A DNA stretch of 64,000 nt from Pseudomonadales bacterium (GTDB taxonomy: Bacteria > Pseudomonadota > Gammaproteobacteria > Pseudomonadales > Azotimanducaceae): positions 457,545-521,544 of the forward strand of contig JAEPOO010000002.1 in the NCBI GenBank assembly GCA_017642855.1. Direction: 5' to 3'. Within the stretch, counting starts at the first letter, position 1; each line of letters begins with the position of its first letter. Shown piece by piece: positions 18,057 to 26,615 of the stretch. A model generated the notes under the pieces. The model saw only the letters and a program-made list of their open reading frames with translations, had not been told where the DNA came from and did no database searches. The translations under genes and the position numbers were made by a program.

Positions 18057-19262
18057 TTACTTGGTCTTGGGCAGGCCAAGCACCCGCTCGCCAAGAATAT
18101 TTCTCTGGATTTCGCTGCTGCCACCGGAAATGGTCCCGGTATAGGTGTTCATGTAACCCAATGCCCAGCGACCGTTTTCTTCCGAGTTGTCATCACCGAT
18201 GTAAAGGCTGGCTTCCTGACCAAGGATGCTGAGGGCAACCTGATGCAACTCCTGGCCAAGCTCACTACCCGTCAGTTTGCCCTGGAGCGGAATTCTCATG
18301 GCGCCGCCGTTGAGCGCATCAACGCGCGCGCGCCTGAAGTTCTGCGTAGAGGCTTCGGTACGTTCGTAGAGTTTCATCAGCTTGTCGCGCCACACGGGAT
18401 CATCCCAGATCAGTCTGCCGTTTCTCTTTTTGGTTTTTGCCAGTTGGATCAAAGATTCGATGGCCGCGAAAGGTGATTCACTGGTGGCAACGGCGCCTAC
18501 ACCTTGTGCGGCACCTCGTTCACTGGTGAGGGTGGACATAGCCACCTTCCAGCCGGTGCCAACGGCGTCGATACGCATGTGATCAGGCACGACCACATCC
18601 TCCAGGAATACTTCGTTGAAGCCTGACTCACCGGTCATCTTGTGAATCGGCTGAACAGTGACACCCTCGTGTTCCATAGGTCCAATGAAGTAGGTGATGC
18701 CGTTGTACTTGTCGCTCTTGTCGGTGCGTGCGAGCAGCAGCATCCATCGCGCAAAGTGGCCGAGGCTGGTCCAGACTTTTGAACCATTGACGATCCAGTT
18801 GTCACCATCTTTGACTGCGCTTGTTTGAAGTCCTGCAAGGTCGGAACCCGCACCCGGCTCACTGAAACCCTGACACCAGATGTCTTCTCCGGAAAAGATG
18901 GGAGGCAGGTAAGTTTTCCTCTGCGCTTCTGTGCCATGGATAAGGAGTGTCGGCGCCGCCATGCCCAGACCGATCCAGTTGATGAAGTAGGGTACGTTGG
19001 CGCGACGAACTTCGGTACTGGCGATCTGCTGGAAACCATTGTGGCCGTGACCGCCGTATTCTTTGCTGACATCGGTCGCGATCAGCTGAGCTTCGTAACA
19101 TTTGTTCTGCCAGTCCACCAGGTAGCTGCGATGATCTTCCGTCATGACCTCGTAGGCAGCCTGTGGTAGGGGCATTGCGGTTGGCGGTGGTCGATTTTCC
19201 TCGAGCCAGGCTCGGCAATACGCTCTGAATTCCCTCTGTTCTGCAGTCTCTGAAGCAGCCAT
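18057..19262 (-). CDS. Acyl-CoA dehydrogenase
   Basis: A 401-residue acyl-CoA dehydrogenase. The FAD and substrate motifs are clear: QGFSEPGAGSDLAGLQTSA near residue 125, NGSKVWTSLGHFARWMLLLART, and the C-terminal YTGTISGGSSEIQRNILGERVLGLPK. The usual Glu of the active site is not obvious at the standard place, so which of the two subunits carries it is uncertain. It is the first gene of a two-gene operon with the shorter dehydrogenase. Paired acyl-CoA dehydrogenases with this C-terminal IQRNILGERVLG motif are common in branched-chain, bile acid and steroid side-chain degradation; that substrate class is inference. Confidence 0.92.
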   Translation of the reverse strand: MAASETAEQREFRAYCRAWLEENRPPPTAMPLPQAAYEVMTEDHRSYLVDWQNKCYEAQLIATDVSKEYGGHGHNGFQQIASTEVRRANVPYFINWIGLGMAAPTLLIHGTEAQRKTYLPPIFSGEDIWCQGFSEPGAGSDLAGLQTSAVKDGDNWIVNGSKVWTSLGHFARWMLLLARTDKSDKYNGITYFIGPMEHEGVTVQPIHKMTGESGFNEVFLEDVVVPDHMRIDAVGTGWKVAMSTLTSERGAAQGVGAVATSESPFAAIESLIQLAKTKKRNGRLIWDDPVWRDKLMKLYERTEASTQNFRRARVDALNGGAMRIPLQGKLTGSELGQELHQVALSILGQEASLYIGDDNSEENGRWALGYMNTYTGTISGGSSEIQRNILGERVLGLPKTK

Positions 19263-19366
19263 CTATGTACCCTCTTTTCAGTGTCTGAACTAAAACACAG
19301 GTGACTGAAACGGGCAATTCTCATTGGTTAGACGATTGCTTTCTGATGGCTTACATTGATGACGCA

Positions 19367-20908
19367 ATGAACAAACACCTGACAAAATGCCTGCTCCTGC
19401 TGCTCATCCCGCTCTGTTCTCACGCAAAAGAGCTGACACTGCTTTATACCAACGACATTGAAAGTGTTTATGAGCCGGTTGGAGCCACCTGGCGTAATGA
19501 TATCGATCGAATGGGCGGTATGGCGCATCTTGCGACCCTGATCAGACAGGTACGAAATGAATCTCAGAACACACTGCTCCTGGATGCAGGCGACATATTC
19601 ACTGGTTCGCTGTCGAAGGCAACACAAGGGAAGCTCGCGTTCGATCTATACAGCGCGATGGGATACGACGTGCTCAATCTTGGTAACCATGAGTTTGAGT
19701 ACGGCTGGCAGAAACTGAGGGAGGTTATGCCGAGGGCGAGATATCCAGTCCTTAACGCCAATATCTTCTACGAGGAACTCGATGTCAGCTTTGGGCAGCC
19801 GTTTACCATTCGCGAAGTGGGTGGGGTCCGTGTTGCTGTTTTGGGATCCATGGGAATCGATGCGTTTAACAATACCATCATGAAATCCAACCGAACGGGA
19901 CTAAGGGTCAGGTCACCCGCGGAGGTTCTTCAGCCCATCATCGATCAGATTCGTGGTGAAGTGGATTTTGTGGTTGTGCTGACACACCAGAATCGAACGG
20001 CGCCGATGCAGACAGACAAAGAAGCTGATCCTGAAGTGCAGCGAGGCTTCGATGAAGACTATGAACTGGCCGGAACACTTCGCGGCGTGGATATGATCAT
20101 TGGCGGACACTCTGATCATGGCTTGCATGAACCGGTACGCCATCCTGCGACGGGTACCTATATAGGGATGACCTTTGGACAGGGTATGCACCTGGGTTAC
20201 GCAAAATTTGAAGTGGGTGAATCCATCCGTCTGGTCGAAGGTAAACTGATTCCGGTGGATGCAGACAGGGTGGCAGCCGCCAATGACATTACAGACTTGA
20301 TAGAAGCAGCCAGGAACGCAAACCCGGAACTTAAAGAAGAAATTGCCGTCATGTCAGAGAGGGTAGCTCGCCGTTATTACCGGGAATCACCCCTGGGAAA
20401 CCTGTTGGCGGACATTTTGCGAGACTACACTGGAGCTGATCTTGCTGTGTTCCCTGCCGGCGCAATTCGTGCCGATCTTGAGATGGGTCCTCTGACCAAA
20501 GAAGAGGTGCTCAATGTTTTCCCGTTCACGGACAAAGTAGCAACGGTGCCAATGAAGGGAGAAAAATTGCACATGCTGCTGGAAAAAGTGGTTTCTCTCG
20601 ATTACGGACTCGCCCAGGTGTCCGGCGCAAACATCGTGTTCGATCGGATCAGGCCCGTTGGCGAGCGCATTGTCTCAGTTGATATTGCGGGCGGACCTTT
20701 TGATCCCTCAAGAACCTACGAGGTGGTTACGCTGTCTTTCACTGCAACCGGTGGTGAAGGTTACGACATGTTTGGAGAGGATGTTGTTATCTCATCGAAG
20801 AAAGTTTCCGATGTGTTACTGGACGGATTCCGAAAGATGAAAACCGTTGTTGCGCCTCAGCCGGGTCGTCTAGTCGACCGCGTAGTCTCGGAAGAAATTG
20901 ATCGTTAG
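19367..20908 (+). CDS. Periplasmic bifunctional metallophosphatase/5'-nucleotidase
   Basis: A 513-residue UshA-like enzyme. A signal peptide (KHLTKCLLLLLIPLCSHA) begins at ATG 19367, chosen because the upstream reading has no export signal. The metallophosphatase domain has TNDIES, LDAGDIFTGS, LGNHEFEYG, LTHQNR and GGHSDHGLHEPV; the C-terminal 5'-nucleotidase domain has ESPLGNLLADILRDY, FPAGAIRADL and GGEGYDMFGEDV. The first metal motif is D-x-E rather than the usual D-x-H, so the glutamate may replace a histidine ligand. It would release phosphate and nucleosides from nucleotides in the periplasm. The 3' end overlaps the convergent cupin gene by 39 bases. Confidence 0.9.
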   Translation: MNKHLTKCLLLLLIPLCSHAKELTLLYTNDIESVYEPVGATWRNDIDRMGGMAHLATLIRQVRNESQNTLLLDAGDIFTGSLSKATQGKLAFDLYSAMGYDVLNLGNHEFEYGWQKLREVMPRARYPVLNANIFYEELDVSFGQPFTIREVGGVRVAVLGSMGIDAFNNTIMKSNRTGLRVRSPAEVLQPIIDQIRGEVDFVVVLTHQNRTAPMQTDKEADPEVQRGFDEDYELAGTLRGVDMIIGGHSDHGLHEPVRHPATGTYIGMTFGQGMHLGYAKFEVGESIRLVEGKLIPVDADRVAAANDITDLIEAARNANPELKEEIAVMSERVARRYYRESPLGNLLADILRDYTGADLAVFPAGAIRADLEMGPLTKEEVLNVFPFTDKVATVPMKGEKLHMLLEKVVSLDYGLAQVSGANIVFDRIRPVGERIVSVDIAGGPFDPSRTYEVVTLSFTATGGEGYDMFGEDVVISSKKVSDVLLDGFRKMKTVVAPQPGRLVDRVVSEEIDR

Positions 20909-21325
20909 GGTGTCAATCACCTGATCGTCATCATCCAGAATGTCCAGCATGTCCGCGTTTGTACCCTGGAAGCTCGCATACACAACCATGCCCTGCTCGG
21001 ATGCGTAAGGCGTGTGGATCGAGCCCGGTGGCTCGTAAGAGTAGGTGCCGGGAAAATGCATTTCATCACCTTCCCGGTAACCCCATAGGCCTTCCAGGGT
21101 AAACGCAACCGCGGTACACAGATGTGTATGCTTGGCGAATTCGGCGTGTGGATCCTGTTTGAACAGGAAGTCTACTCGATGTCGTTTGTCGTCGATGACC
21201 AGAACTTTTAGGTAGTTACCTGGCTGCCCGTCGACGGGTTTCCAGTCGATCAGGCTGCTGTTGACGTTTTCGATCTCGCCGTAATGGGTTCGTTTTACGG
21301 ACTCAAGGATGTTCGTCTCTGTCAT
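20870..21325 (-). CDS. Cupin-domain protein (ChrR/acetylacetone-dioxygenase-like)
   Basis: A 151-residue single-domain cupin. The metal-binding motif begins at HAEFAKHTHLC, with a downstream glutamate in FTLEGLWGY and a second-motif histidine in PPGSIHTPYA. The closest general look is that of 2,4'-dihydroxyacetophenone dioxygenase-like cupins, but the family includes non-enzymatic members. It is encoded upstream of nothing on the same strand within reach except the lipoprotein, which starts 18 bases before it. Its 3' end overlaps the nucleotidase 3' end by 39 bases, which is long but within normal range for convergent genes. Confidence 0.8.
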   Translation of the reverse strand: MTETNILESVKRTHYGEIENVNSSLIDWKPVDGQPGNYLKVLVIDDKRHRVDFLFKQDPHAEFAKHTHLCTAVAFTLEGLWGYREGDEMHFPGTYSYEPPGSIHTPYASEQGMVVYASFQGTNADMLDILDDDDQVIDTLTINFFRDYAVD

Positions 21326-21342
21326 GGTTCGCCTGGTTGGTT

Positions 21343-21855
21343 TCAGGTTTTCTCGATTCGAATATTGAAAGCCTCGCCATTCTTCCAGGAAAATATAGAA
21401 GTTCGGTCAAGGCCCGGTGGCATTGGAAACTTCTGGCCTAGTTTCCTTGAGGTTTCCGACCAGGTGTTCTTCCGAATGAGTACGCCGGTCATCGTGAGAA
21501 CGTCGTCCTCAAGCTTCAGATTTACCTTTGGGTTTTCGCTGCTGTCCATGTAGATGGTAATGGTCAATGTTGCGTCTTCATCTTTGTAGTGGATGTTTTC
21601 TGCGGGAAACTCACCGTATCTGTCCCAGTACCAGCTGTTGAACTGACCCAGATATCTTTTGGCTTGCTCAATCTCAACCGCTTTGGTTTCGATGATGCGA
21701 TGCATCTCCTGAAAAGGATCAGCATTCGCGGCAAAAAATTCAGAATCAAACAGACTGTCAAAGTAAGTCCCGTCAACCTCAGATGCATCTTTTACCGGCT
21801 CTGTGCTGGCGCATCCCGTGATCAGCAAGAAACTAAGAAAAACCACACGAATCAT
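21343..21855 (-). CDS. Lipoprotein of unknown function
   Basis: A 170-residue protein with a lipoprotein signal: MIRVVFLSFLLITGC, lipobox ITGC, cysteine at residue 15. The mature part starts ASTEPVKDAS, contains a helical stretch rich in Glu and Lys, then a beta-rich half with ATLTITIYMDSSENPKVNLKLEDDVLTMTGVL. No family is recognised. It sits between the amidohydrolase upstream, 18 bases away, and the cupin downstream, so it probably belongs to the operon that runs from the enoyl-CoA hydratase to the cupin. Confidence 0.7.
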   Translation of the reverse strand: MIRVVFLSFLLITGCASTEPVKDASEVDGTYFDSLFDSEFFAANADPFQEMHRIIETKAVEIEQAKRYLGQFNSWYWDRYGEFPAENIHYKDEDATLTITIYMDSSENPKVNLKLEDDVLTMTGVLIRKNTWSETSRKLGQKFPMPPGLDRTSIFSWKNGEAFNIRIEKT

Positions 21856-21873
21856 TTTGCGACGTAAACTCCT

Positions 21874-23694
21874 TTAACGAGATTGGCTTGAGTAAACACG
21901 CCTTCCACCCATCCAGGTTTCAAGCACCTGTATGTTTCCGATGTCATTGGGGTCTACCTCTCGAGGATCTGTCTCAAGAACAACGAAGTCGGCGAATTTT
22001 CCGGGCTCGATTGTACCTACTTCGTGATCCGAATGGCACTGCCAGGCGGCGTCCCGCGTGATGGACCTGAGTGCGGCTTCGACAGAGATGCATTCCTCTG
22101 CCGCCAGGATGGTTTCGGGTTCTTTCCACATCTTTCGGGTGACCGCATTTTCAACACAGCGCAGTGGTCCCATTTCGGTGACCGGTTCATCGGAATGCAG
22201 GGTCCAGCGGATGCCTTTCTCCTCACAGGCTGCGGTTCGGTCCAGTAGACAGGCTTTACTGTGTCCAAACACCTTGTCACGCATAGCCTGACCCCAGTAG
22301 TAAACGTGTCCAATCAAAAAGCTGGGGGACAGCCCCATCTTTGCGATCCGCTCGATGTGCTCGTCGTGCAGTATCGAGCAGTGTTCGATTCGACAGGGTG
22401 TGTTCGTTAAAAGCCCCTGATCGAAGGCGTTCTCATACGCATCGAGCACATTGTCGATGGCCTGATCTCCGTTGGCGTGAATCGCCAGCGCCCAACCACG
22501 ATTGGCTCGATCAACCACCATGTCTTTCAGGATATCCGCTTCGACATAGGGGATGCCTTTGTCCTCCCGGTACAAATACGGTTCTCGCTGTAATCCGGAA
22601 AAGCCCTGATTGGACCCATCGCTGACAATTTTCCAGCTGGTGCAACGGACCACGTGATTGCCGTCACCACAAGAGATGTCGTAGTTGTCCCATCTTTCCT
22701 GAATGCCGTAGCTGAGTGAGTAGCGAAGGCGCGTTGTCATGTCTGGTGACTGTGCGAGCGTGTTGTAGACGTCAATCTCCTTAACACCTCGAGTCATGCC
22801 GGTTGCCTGGTCACAAAAAAGCGTGATGCCAAGGCTGTTTGCTCGTTTCACTACTGCCAGCGAATTAGCGACGAGGTCCAGGGTTTTGCCAGCCGGGTTG
22901 TGTTTGGCCACCGCGCCAATAGCGATGCCACCTGCGAGGACGCCATTGGGCTCGCCATTATCGTCGCGATAAAAGGGTGAGTTGGGGTTGTCGGGTGTGT
23001 CTTTGGTAATACCGGCAACTTCCAGGGCCCTGCTGTTGCAGTAGGCAAAGTGCATGGAGGCGTTATAGACAAACACAGGGTTGCTGGTGCTGACTTGATC
23101 AAGCAGCTGTCTTGTCAGGAGGTCAGGGCCTTGCTGCAAAGAAGGATCAAACTGTCGCCCCATAATCCATTCGTCAGGACCCGCAGACTCTGCCAGTTCC
23201 TGAAGCCGATCTAGTGCACCATGCACGGTCTCGAATCTAAACGGCCCTACGTTCTCGAAGGCTTCCATGGTGGAGCAGGGTAAAAAGTGAAAGTGTGGTT
23301 CGATAAATCCGGGGAGTAGGGTTTTGCCTTCGCAATCGATGATCTCCGCATCTGGCGCCTCCAGCTTCTCCATGTCTTCACGGTCGCCGACCGCAAGAAT
23401 CTTCTCTCCCTGGATCGCGACACAACTGGCTTCGCTGAAGTCATCGTCCATGGTGATGACCTTGGCGTTGACAAAGATCGCGATGGCAGCCGGTGTATAA
23501 ATGTCTCTCCGACTGCCCGCTTCCCGCCATGCTTCAGGGCTGGTCATATCATCCCAGTTGGCCTCATGCACCAGCGCAGAAAAAACCGGGGAACAACAGG
23601 TGCAGGGCGCCGTGTCGTCGTGTTTGAGAGCCTGAGTCGATGTTGCCAGCTCATGAAACTCCGGGGTCAGGGCGTTATCACGCTCTTTGAACAT
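21874..23694 (-). CDS. YtcJ-like amidohydrolase with N-terminal Cys-rich extension
   Basis: A 606-residue metal-dependent hydrolase. The body, from about residue 75, is a composite-domain amidohydrolase of the YtcJ type: IFVNAKVITMDDDF, LLPGFIEPHFHFLP (His-x-His), IHANGDQAIDNVLDAYE, IEHCSILHDEHIERI, WTLHSDEPVTEMGPL and GTIEPGKFADFVVLETDP. The first 70 residues are an extension not needed for this fold, with the cluster PCTCCSPVF, which could bind metal. No signal peptide is present, so it is cytoplasmic. It starts two bases after the enoyl-CoA hydratase stop. The substrate, an amide, lactam or similar bond, is unknown. Confidence 0.88.
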   Translation of the reverse strand: MFKERDNALTPEFHELATSTQALKHDDTAPCTCCSPVFSALVHEANWDDMTSPEAWREAGSRRDIYTPAAIAIFVNAKVITMDDDFSEASCVAIQGEKILAVGDREDMEKLEAPDAEIIDCEGKTLLPGFIEPHFHFLPCSTMEAFENVGPFRFETVHGALDRLQELAESAGPDEWIMGRQFDPSLQQGPDLLTRQLLDQVSTSNPVFVYNASMHFAYCNSRALEVAGITKDTPDNPNSPFYRDDNGEPNGVLAGGIAIGAVAKHNPAGKTLDLVANSLAVVKRANSLGITLFCDQATGMTRGVKEIDVYNTLAQSPDMTTRLRYSLSYGIQERWDNYDISCGDGNHVVRCTSWKIVSDGSNQGFSGLQREPYLYREDKGIPYVEADILKDMVVDRANRGWALAIHANGDQAIDNVLDAYENAFDQGLLTNTPCRIEHCSILHDEHIERIAKMGLSPSFLIGHVYYWGQAMRDKVFGHSKACLLDRTAACEEKGIRWTLHSDEPVTEMGPLRCVENAVTRKMWKEPETILAAEECISVEAALRSITRDAAWQCHSDHEVGTIEPGKFADFVVLETDPREVDPNDIGNIQVLETWMGGRRVYSSQSR

Positions 23695-23696
23695 GA

Positions 23697-24485
23697 CTAT
23701 TCCCCCGTAAACTCCGGCTTTCTTTTGTTCAGGAAAGCGTTAATACCTTCCTGGCCGTCCCTGGACCTTGCCATGTCAGCTATACCCCTGGATTCCAGCT
23801 CCATCTGGGTCTCGAGACCATTGTCGAATGACGCGTTCAGCAGGGACTTAACCTGGCCAAATGCCAGGGTAGGCCCGTCTGCAAGGCTATCGGCCAGCTT
23901 TTGAACGGTTTCGTCGAGTTCAGCTTCGCTGACGACCTGGTTGATCAGGCCCCATTCCAGCGCTTCTGCGGCAGACAACATCCGGTTGGTCAGCATGAGT
24001 TCCCTGGCTCTTCGATCACCCACGCGGCGGGGAAGAAAAAAAGTTGAGCTACCGTCGGGTGAAAGTCCCGCCGCGGTATAGGCCATGGTGTATCTCGCCG
24101 TATCCACAGAAACGACCAGGTCAGCGGCGACGGCGAGGCTGAAACCAGCACCGGCCGCGGTGCCATTGACGGCAGCAATGACCGGGGCGCTCATGCGGGT
24201 TAGCCTGGATATACCCATATGCAGATCGCCGGCCATCTGTTTAACCACGGCGGCAGCGCCTGGGCCTGCATCACCCATAATGCTGAGATCGCCACCGGCA
24301 CAAAACATCTTGCCGTTGCCGCGGATAACGACAACGCGAACATCACTAGATTCGTCGCAAACAATGGCAACATCACTCAGTTCCTTTGCCATGGTCAAAT
24401 TCAACGCATTGGCTGCGTCTGGTCGATTCAGAGTGATGGTTGCGATGCCGTCAGCGATATCGAAATTCAGCGTTTCGTAAGACAT
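23697..24485 (-). CDS. Enoyl-CoA hydratase/isomerase family protein
   Basis: A 262-residue crotonase-fold protein. The oxyanion-hole motifs are MFCAGGDLSIMGDAG near residue 65 and AVNGTAAGAGFSLAVAADLVV near residue 107. The segment FTAAGLSPDGSSTFFLPRRVG-like (AAGLSPDGSSTFFLP) resembles PaaG-type isomerase/hydratases. The second catalytic glutamate of true hydratases appears to be replaced by Asp in SPDG, as in many isomerase members. It is the first gene of a leftward operon with the amidohydrolase and faces the divergent aldo/keto reductase. Confidence 0.9.
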   Translation of the reverse strand: MSYETLNFDIADGIATITLNRPDAANALNLTMAKELSDVAIVCDESSDVRVVVIRGNGKMFCAGGDLSIMGDAGPGAAAVVKQMAGDLHMGISRLTRMSAPVIAAVNGTAAGAGFSLAVAADLVVSVDTARYTMAYTAAGLSPDGSSTFFLPRRVGDRRARELMLTNRMLSAAEALEWGLINQVVSEAELDETVQKLADSLADGPTLAFGQVKSLLNASFDNGLETQMELESRGIADMARSRDGQEGINAFLNKRKPEFTGE

Positions 24486-24593
24486 AAAAAATCTCGGAAA
24501 AAGGTGTGGTTTGCATTGTAATGGCAGATGCCAAGCATCACCATCGGCTGGTACTATCGCAGCTCTTGGGCATTTGGGGTTCGTAGAAATATC

Positions 24594-25622
24594 ATGTTAA
24601 AGCCAGTGCAATTGGGACGTTCAGGTCTCAGAGTGTCAGAAATCGCCCTTGGCACCATGAACTTTGGCGAACCCGGCAGGGGTCACCAGGGAGACTGGAC
24701 GTTGCCGTATGAAGGTGCGAAAGAGATTTTCAAAGCGGCGATCGACAATGGGCTCTTCTACTTCGATTGCGCAGACGTCTATGGATTAGGTGCGAGTGAA
24801 GAAGTGGTTGGCAGGATCCTTCGCGAGATGTTGCCGCGAGAAGATTATGTTCTGGCAACGAAGGTTTCCATGCCGCTTTCCGGTGCGCCTAACAATATGG
24901 GTCTGTCGCGTAAACACATCATGGAAGGTGTGGATGCCAGCTTGAAGCGTCTTGGCCTGGATTACATCGATCATCTGGTGATTCACAGGCATCCCCATGG
25001 AATTCCCATGCATGTTGAGACACCGATCGAAGAAACCATGGAGGCCCTTAATGACCTGGTGAAAGCGGGCAAGGTTCTCTACCTGGGTGGGTCCAGTATG
25101 TTTGCGTGGCAGTTCGCTGAACTGCAGATGACAGCTCGTATGAATGGCTGGACAGAATTCATTTCCATGCAGAACCATTACAACCTCATCTATCGGGAAG
25201 AAGAACGAGAGATGAATCCTTATTGTGAAAAGCATGGTGTTGCGCTGACTCCCTGGTCACCACTGGCCAGAGGTATCCTGACAGGTGCCTATAAGGGCAG
25301 TCTTGAAGAGGGCAGTACGGATCGTTCCAAAGGCGTCGACAAAAATCGAACCGGGAGCCTCTATCGCGGCGAGATGGATTTCAAAATTGCTGAACGGGTT
25401 GCAGAGGTCGCGGATAAGTACGGCAAAACGTCTGCGCAGATCGCGTTGGCGTGGTTGTGCAACAAACCTGGTGTGACGGCACCCATTGTGGGTGTTTCCA
25501 GAGTAGAGCAGTTGCTTCAGTTAATGGCGTCCGCCTCAATTGAGATTCACCCTGAGGATATGGCGTACATGGAAGAACTGTACCAGCCCCTTGATAACCT
25601 GCTGACGCTAGGTACGTCTTAG
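24594..25622 (+). CDS. Aldo/keto reductase
   Basis: A 342-residue NADPH-dependent aldo/keto reductase. The active-site Asp-Tyr are in DCADVYGLGASEE, the Lys in LATKVSMPLS and the His in HLVIHRHPHG. The cofactor end has APIVGVSRVEQL. The start is ATG 24594; the earlier in-frame part has no ribosome binding site and does not match the family. It resembles the YajO/Tas-like group that acts on aldehydes and small sugars. It is divergent from the enoyl-CoA hydratase, with about 108 bases between, and convergent with the glycosyltransferase with a four-base overlap. Confidence 0.92.
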   Translation: MLKPVQLGRSGLRVSEIALGTMNFGEPGRGHQGDWTLPYEGAKEIFKAAIDNGLFYFDCADVYGLGASEEVVGRILREMLPREDYVLATKVSMPLSGAPNNMGLSRKHIMEGVDASLKRLGLDYIDHLVIHRHPHGIPMHVETPIEETMEALNDLVKAGKVLYLGGSSMFAWQFAELQMTARMNGWTEFISMQNHYNLIYREEEREMNPYCEKHGVALTPWSPLARGILTGAYKGSLEEGSTDRSKGVDKNRTGSLYRGEMDFKIAERVAEVADKYGKTSAQIALAWLCNKPGVTAPIVGVSRVEQLLQLMASASIEIHPEDMAYMEELYQPLDNLLTLGTS

Positions 25623-26614
25623 CGGTTTCTGATTGAAAGCGATGCCATGGTCGTGAAGAACCAGGCAACGATGATCAGGGTGGCCAGGCTGTCACCTAAA
25701 GGATTCAGCGTGATGGGTCGCGCATAGCGATCGTAACGCTTCAGCCATGGCTCGGGTTCTCCCATGCGTAATCCTGCCCACAGGAAAACCTGCCAGAGGT
25801 TCTGATTGGCGTAGCGTCCAATTCGATAACAACGTGCCAGACCTGTCATGAATCCATTCGCCATGACACAGGAACGAGCGAGCTCGAAAAAAGGCAGCGG
25901 ATTGAGTCGATCTGCGGCAGCGGATTTATAGATACCAGGCGCCTCATTGAAGAATCGGTCCTGCTTCAGGTGAAACATGCCCATGATGATCGTGTTCACC
26001 AGAAGCCGGGCGTCGGTGCCTTCCTGTTCGAAGCGCCTGGCAGAAGTGCGTATGGGATCCGGCAGTGTGATGAATTCCCCATAGTCGATGAAACGCTCAC
26101 CAAAGTCCTGGTCTTCAAGAAAGGAATACCTCTCAGAGAAACCGCCCAGCAGTTGAAATGCTTCTCTTCGAATCAGGAGGCCCTGATCTCCGTTGAACGT
26201 CCCCCGGCGATTGAGTCGGGTCTTTTTGGCAAAGTAATCCAGCGTATCGAGAACATCGTCATCTTCAGACACAAAGTCCATCGGGAAATGTCCCGCAGTG
26301 TGTTGATCGTAACCAAGGATGGCGTCCATGGCATTTGTTAGTTGATCGTCTGTGCTGAATTCGCTGTCTGCATGCAGAAAAAGCAGATATTCCCCTGAAG
26401 CGGTGTTTGCGCCAGCGTTAAGTTGTTTGCCTCGGCCAGCTTCACCGGGAATAACTTTTGCGCCAAAAGACTCGGCGATGGAAAGTGTGTCATCGCAAGA
26501 GCCGCCGTCGGCGACGATCACTTCAGTCTCACGGAATGATTGTCGTGTCAGAGCATCGAGCAACGTCCCGATGCTGGCTGCTTCGTTGAGCGTTGGGATG
26601 ATGATGCTGAGCAT
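25619..26614 (-). CDS. Family 2 glycosyltransferase
   Basis: A 331-residue GT-A glycosyltransferase. The start is IIIPTLNEAASIGTLLDAL, then VIVADGGSCDDT, and the metal motif is LFLHADSEF in place of a plain D-x-D. These features fit the TIGR04283-like group often found near selenium or radical-SAM genes, though this copy is about 100 residues longer. The C-terminal 25 residues (LATLIIVAWFFTTMASL) form a likely membrane anchor. It is the gene after the TPR-like protein, one base from that stop. Acceptor and sugar unknown. Confidence 0.85.
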   Translation of the reverse strand: MLSIIIPTLNEAASIGTLLDALTRQSFRETEVIVADGGSCDDTLSIAESFGAKVIPGEAGRGKQLNAGANTASGEYLLFLHADSEFSTDDQLTNAMDAILGYDQHTAGHFPMDFVSEDDDVLDTLDYFAKKTRLNRRGTFNGDQGLLIRREAFQLLGGFSERYSFLEDQDFGERFIDYGEFITLPDPIRTSARRFEQEGTDARLLVNTIIMGMFHLKQDRFFNEAPGIYKSAAADRLNPLPFFELARSCVMANGFMTGLARCYRIGRYANQNLWQVFLWAGLRMGEPEPWLKRYDRYARPITLNPLGDSLATLIIVAWFFTTMASLSIRNR

Positions 26615-26615
26615 G

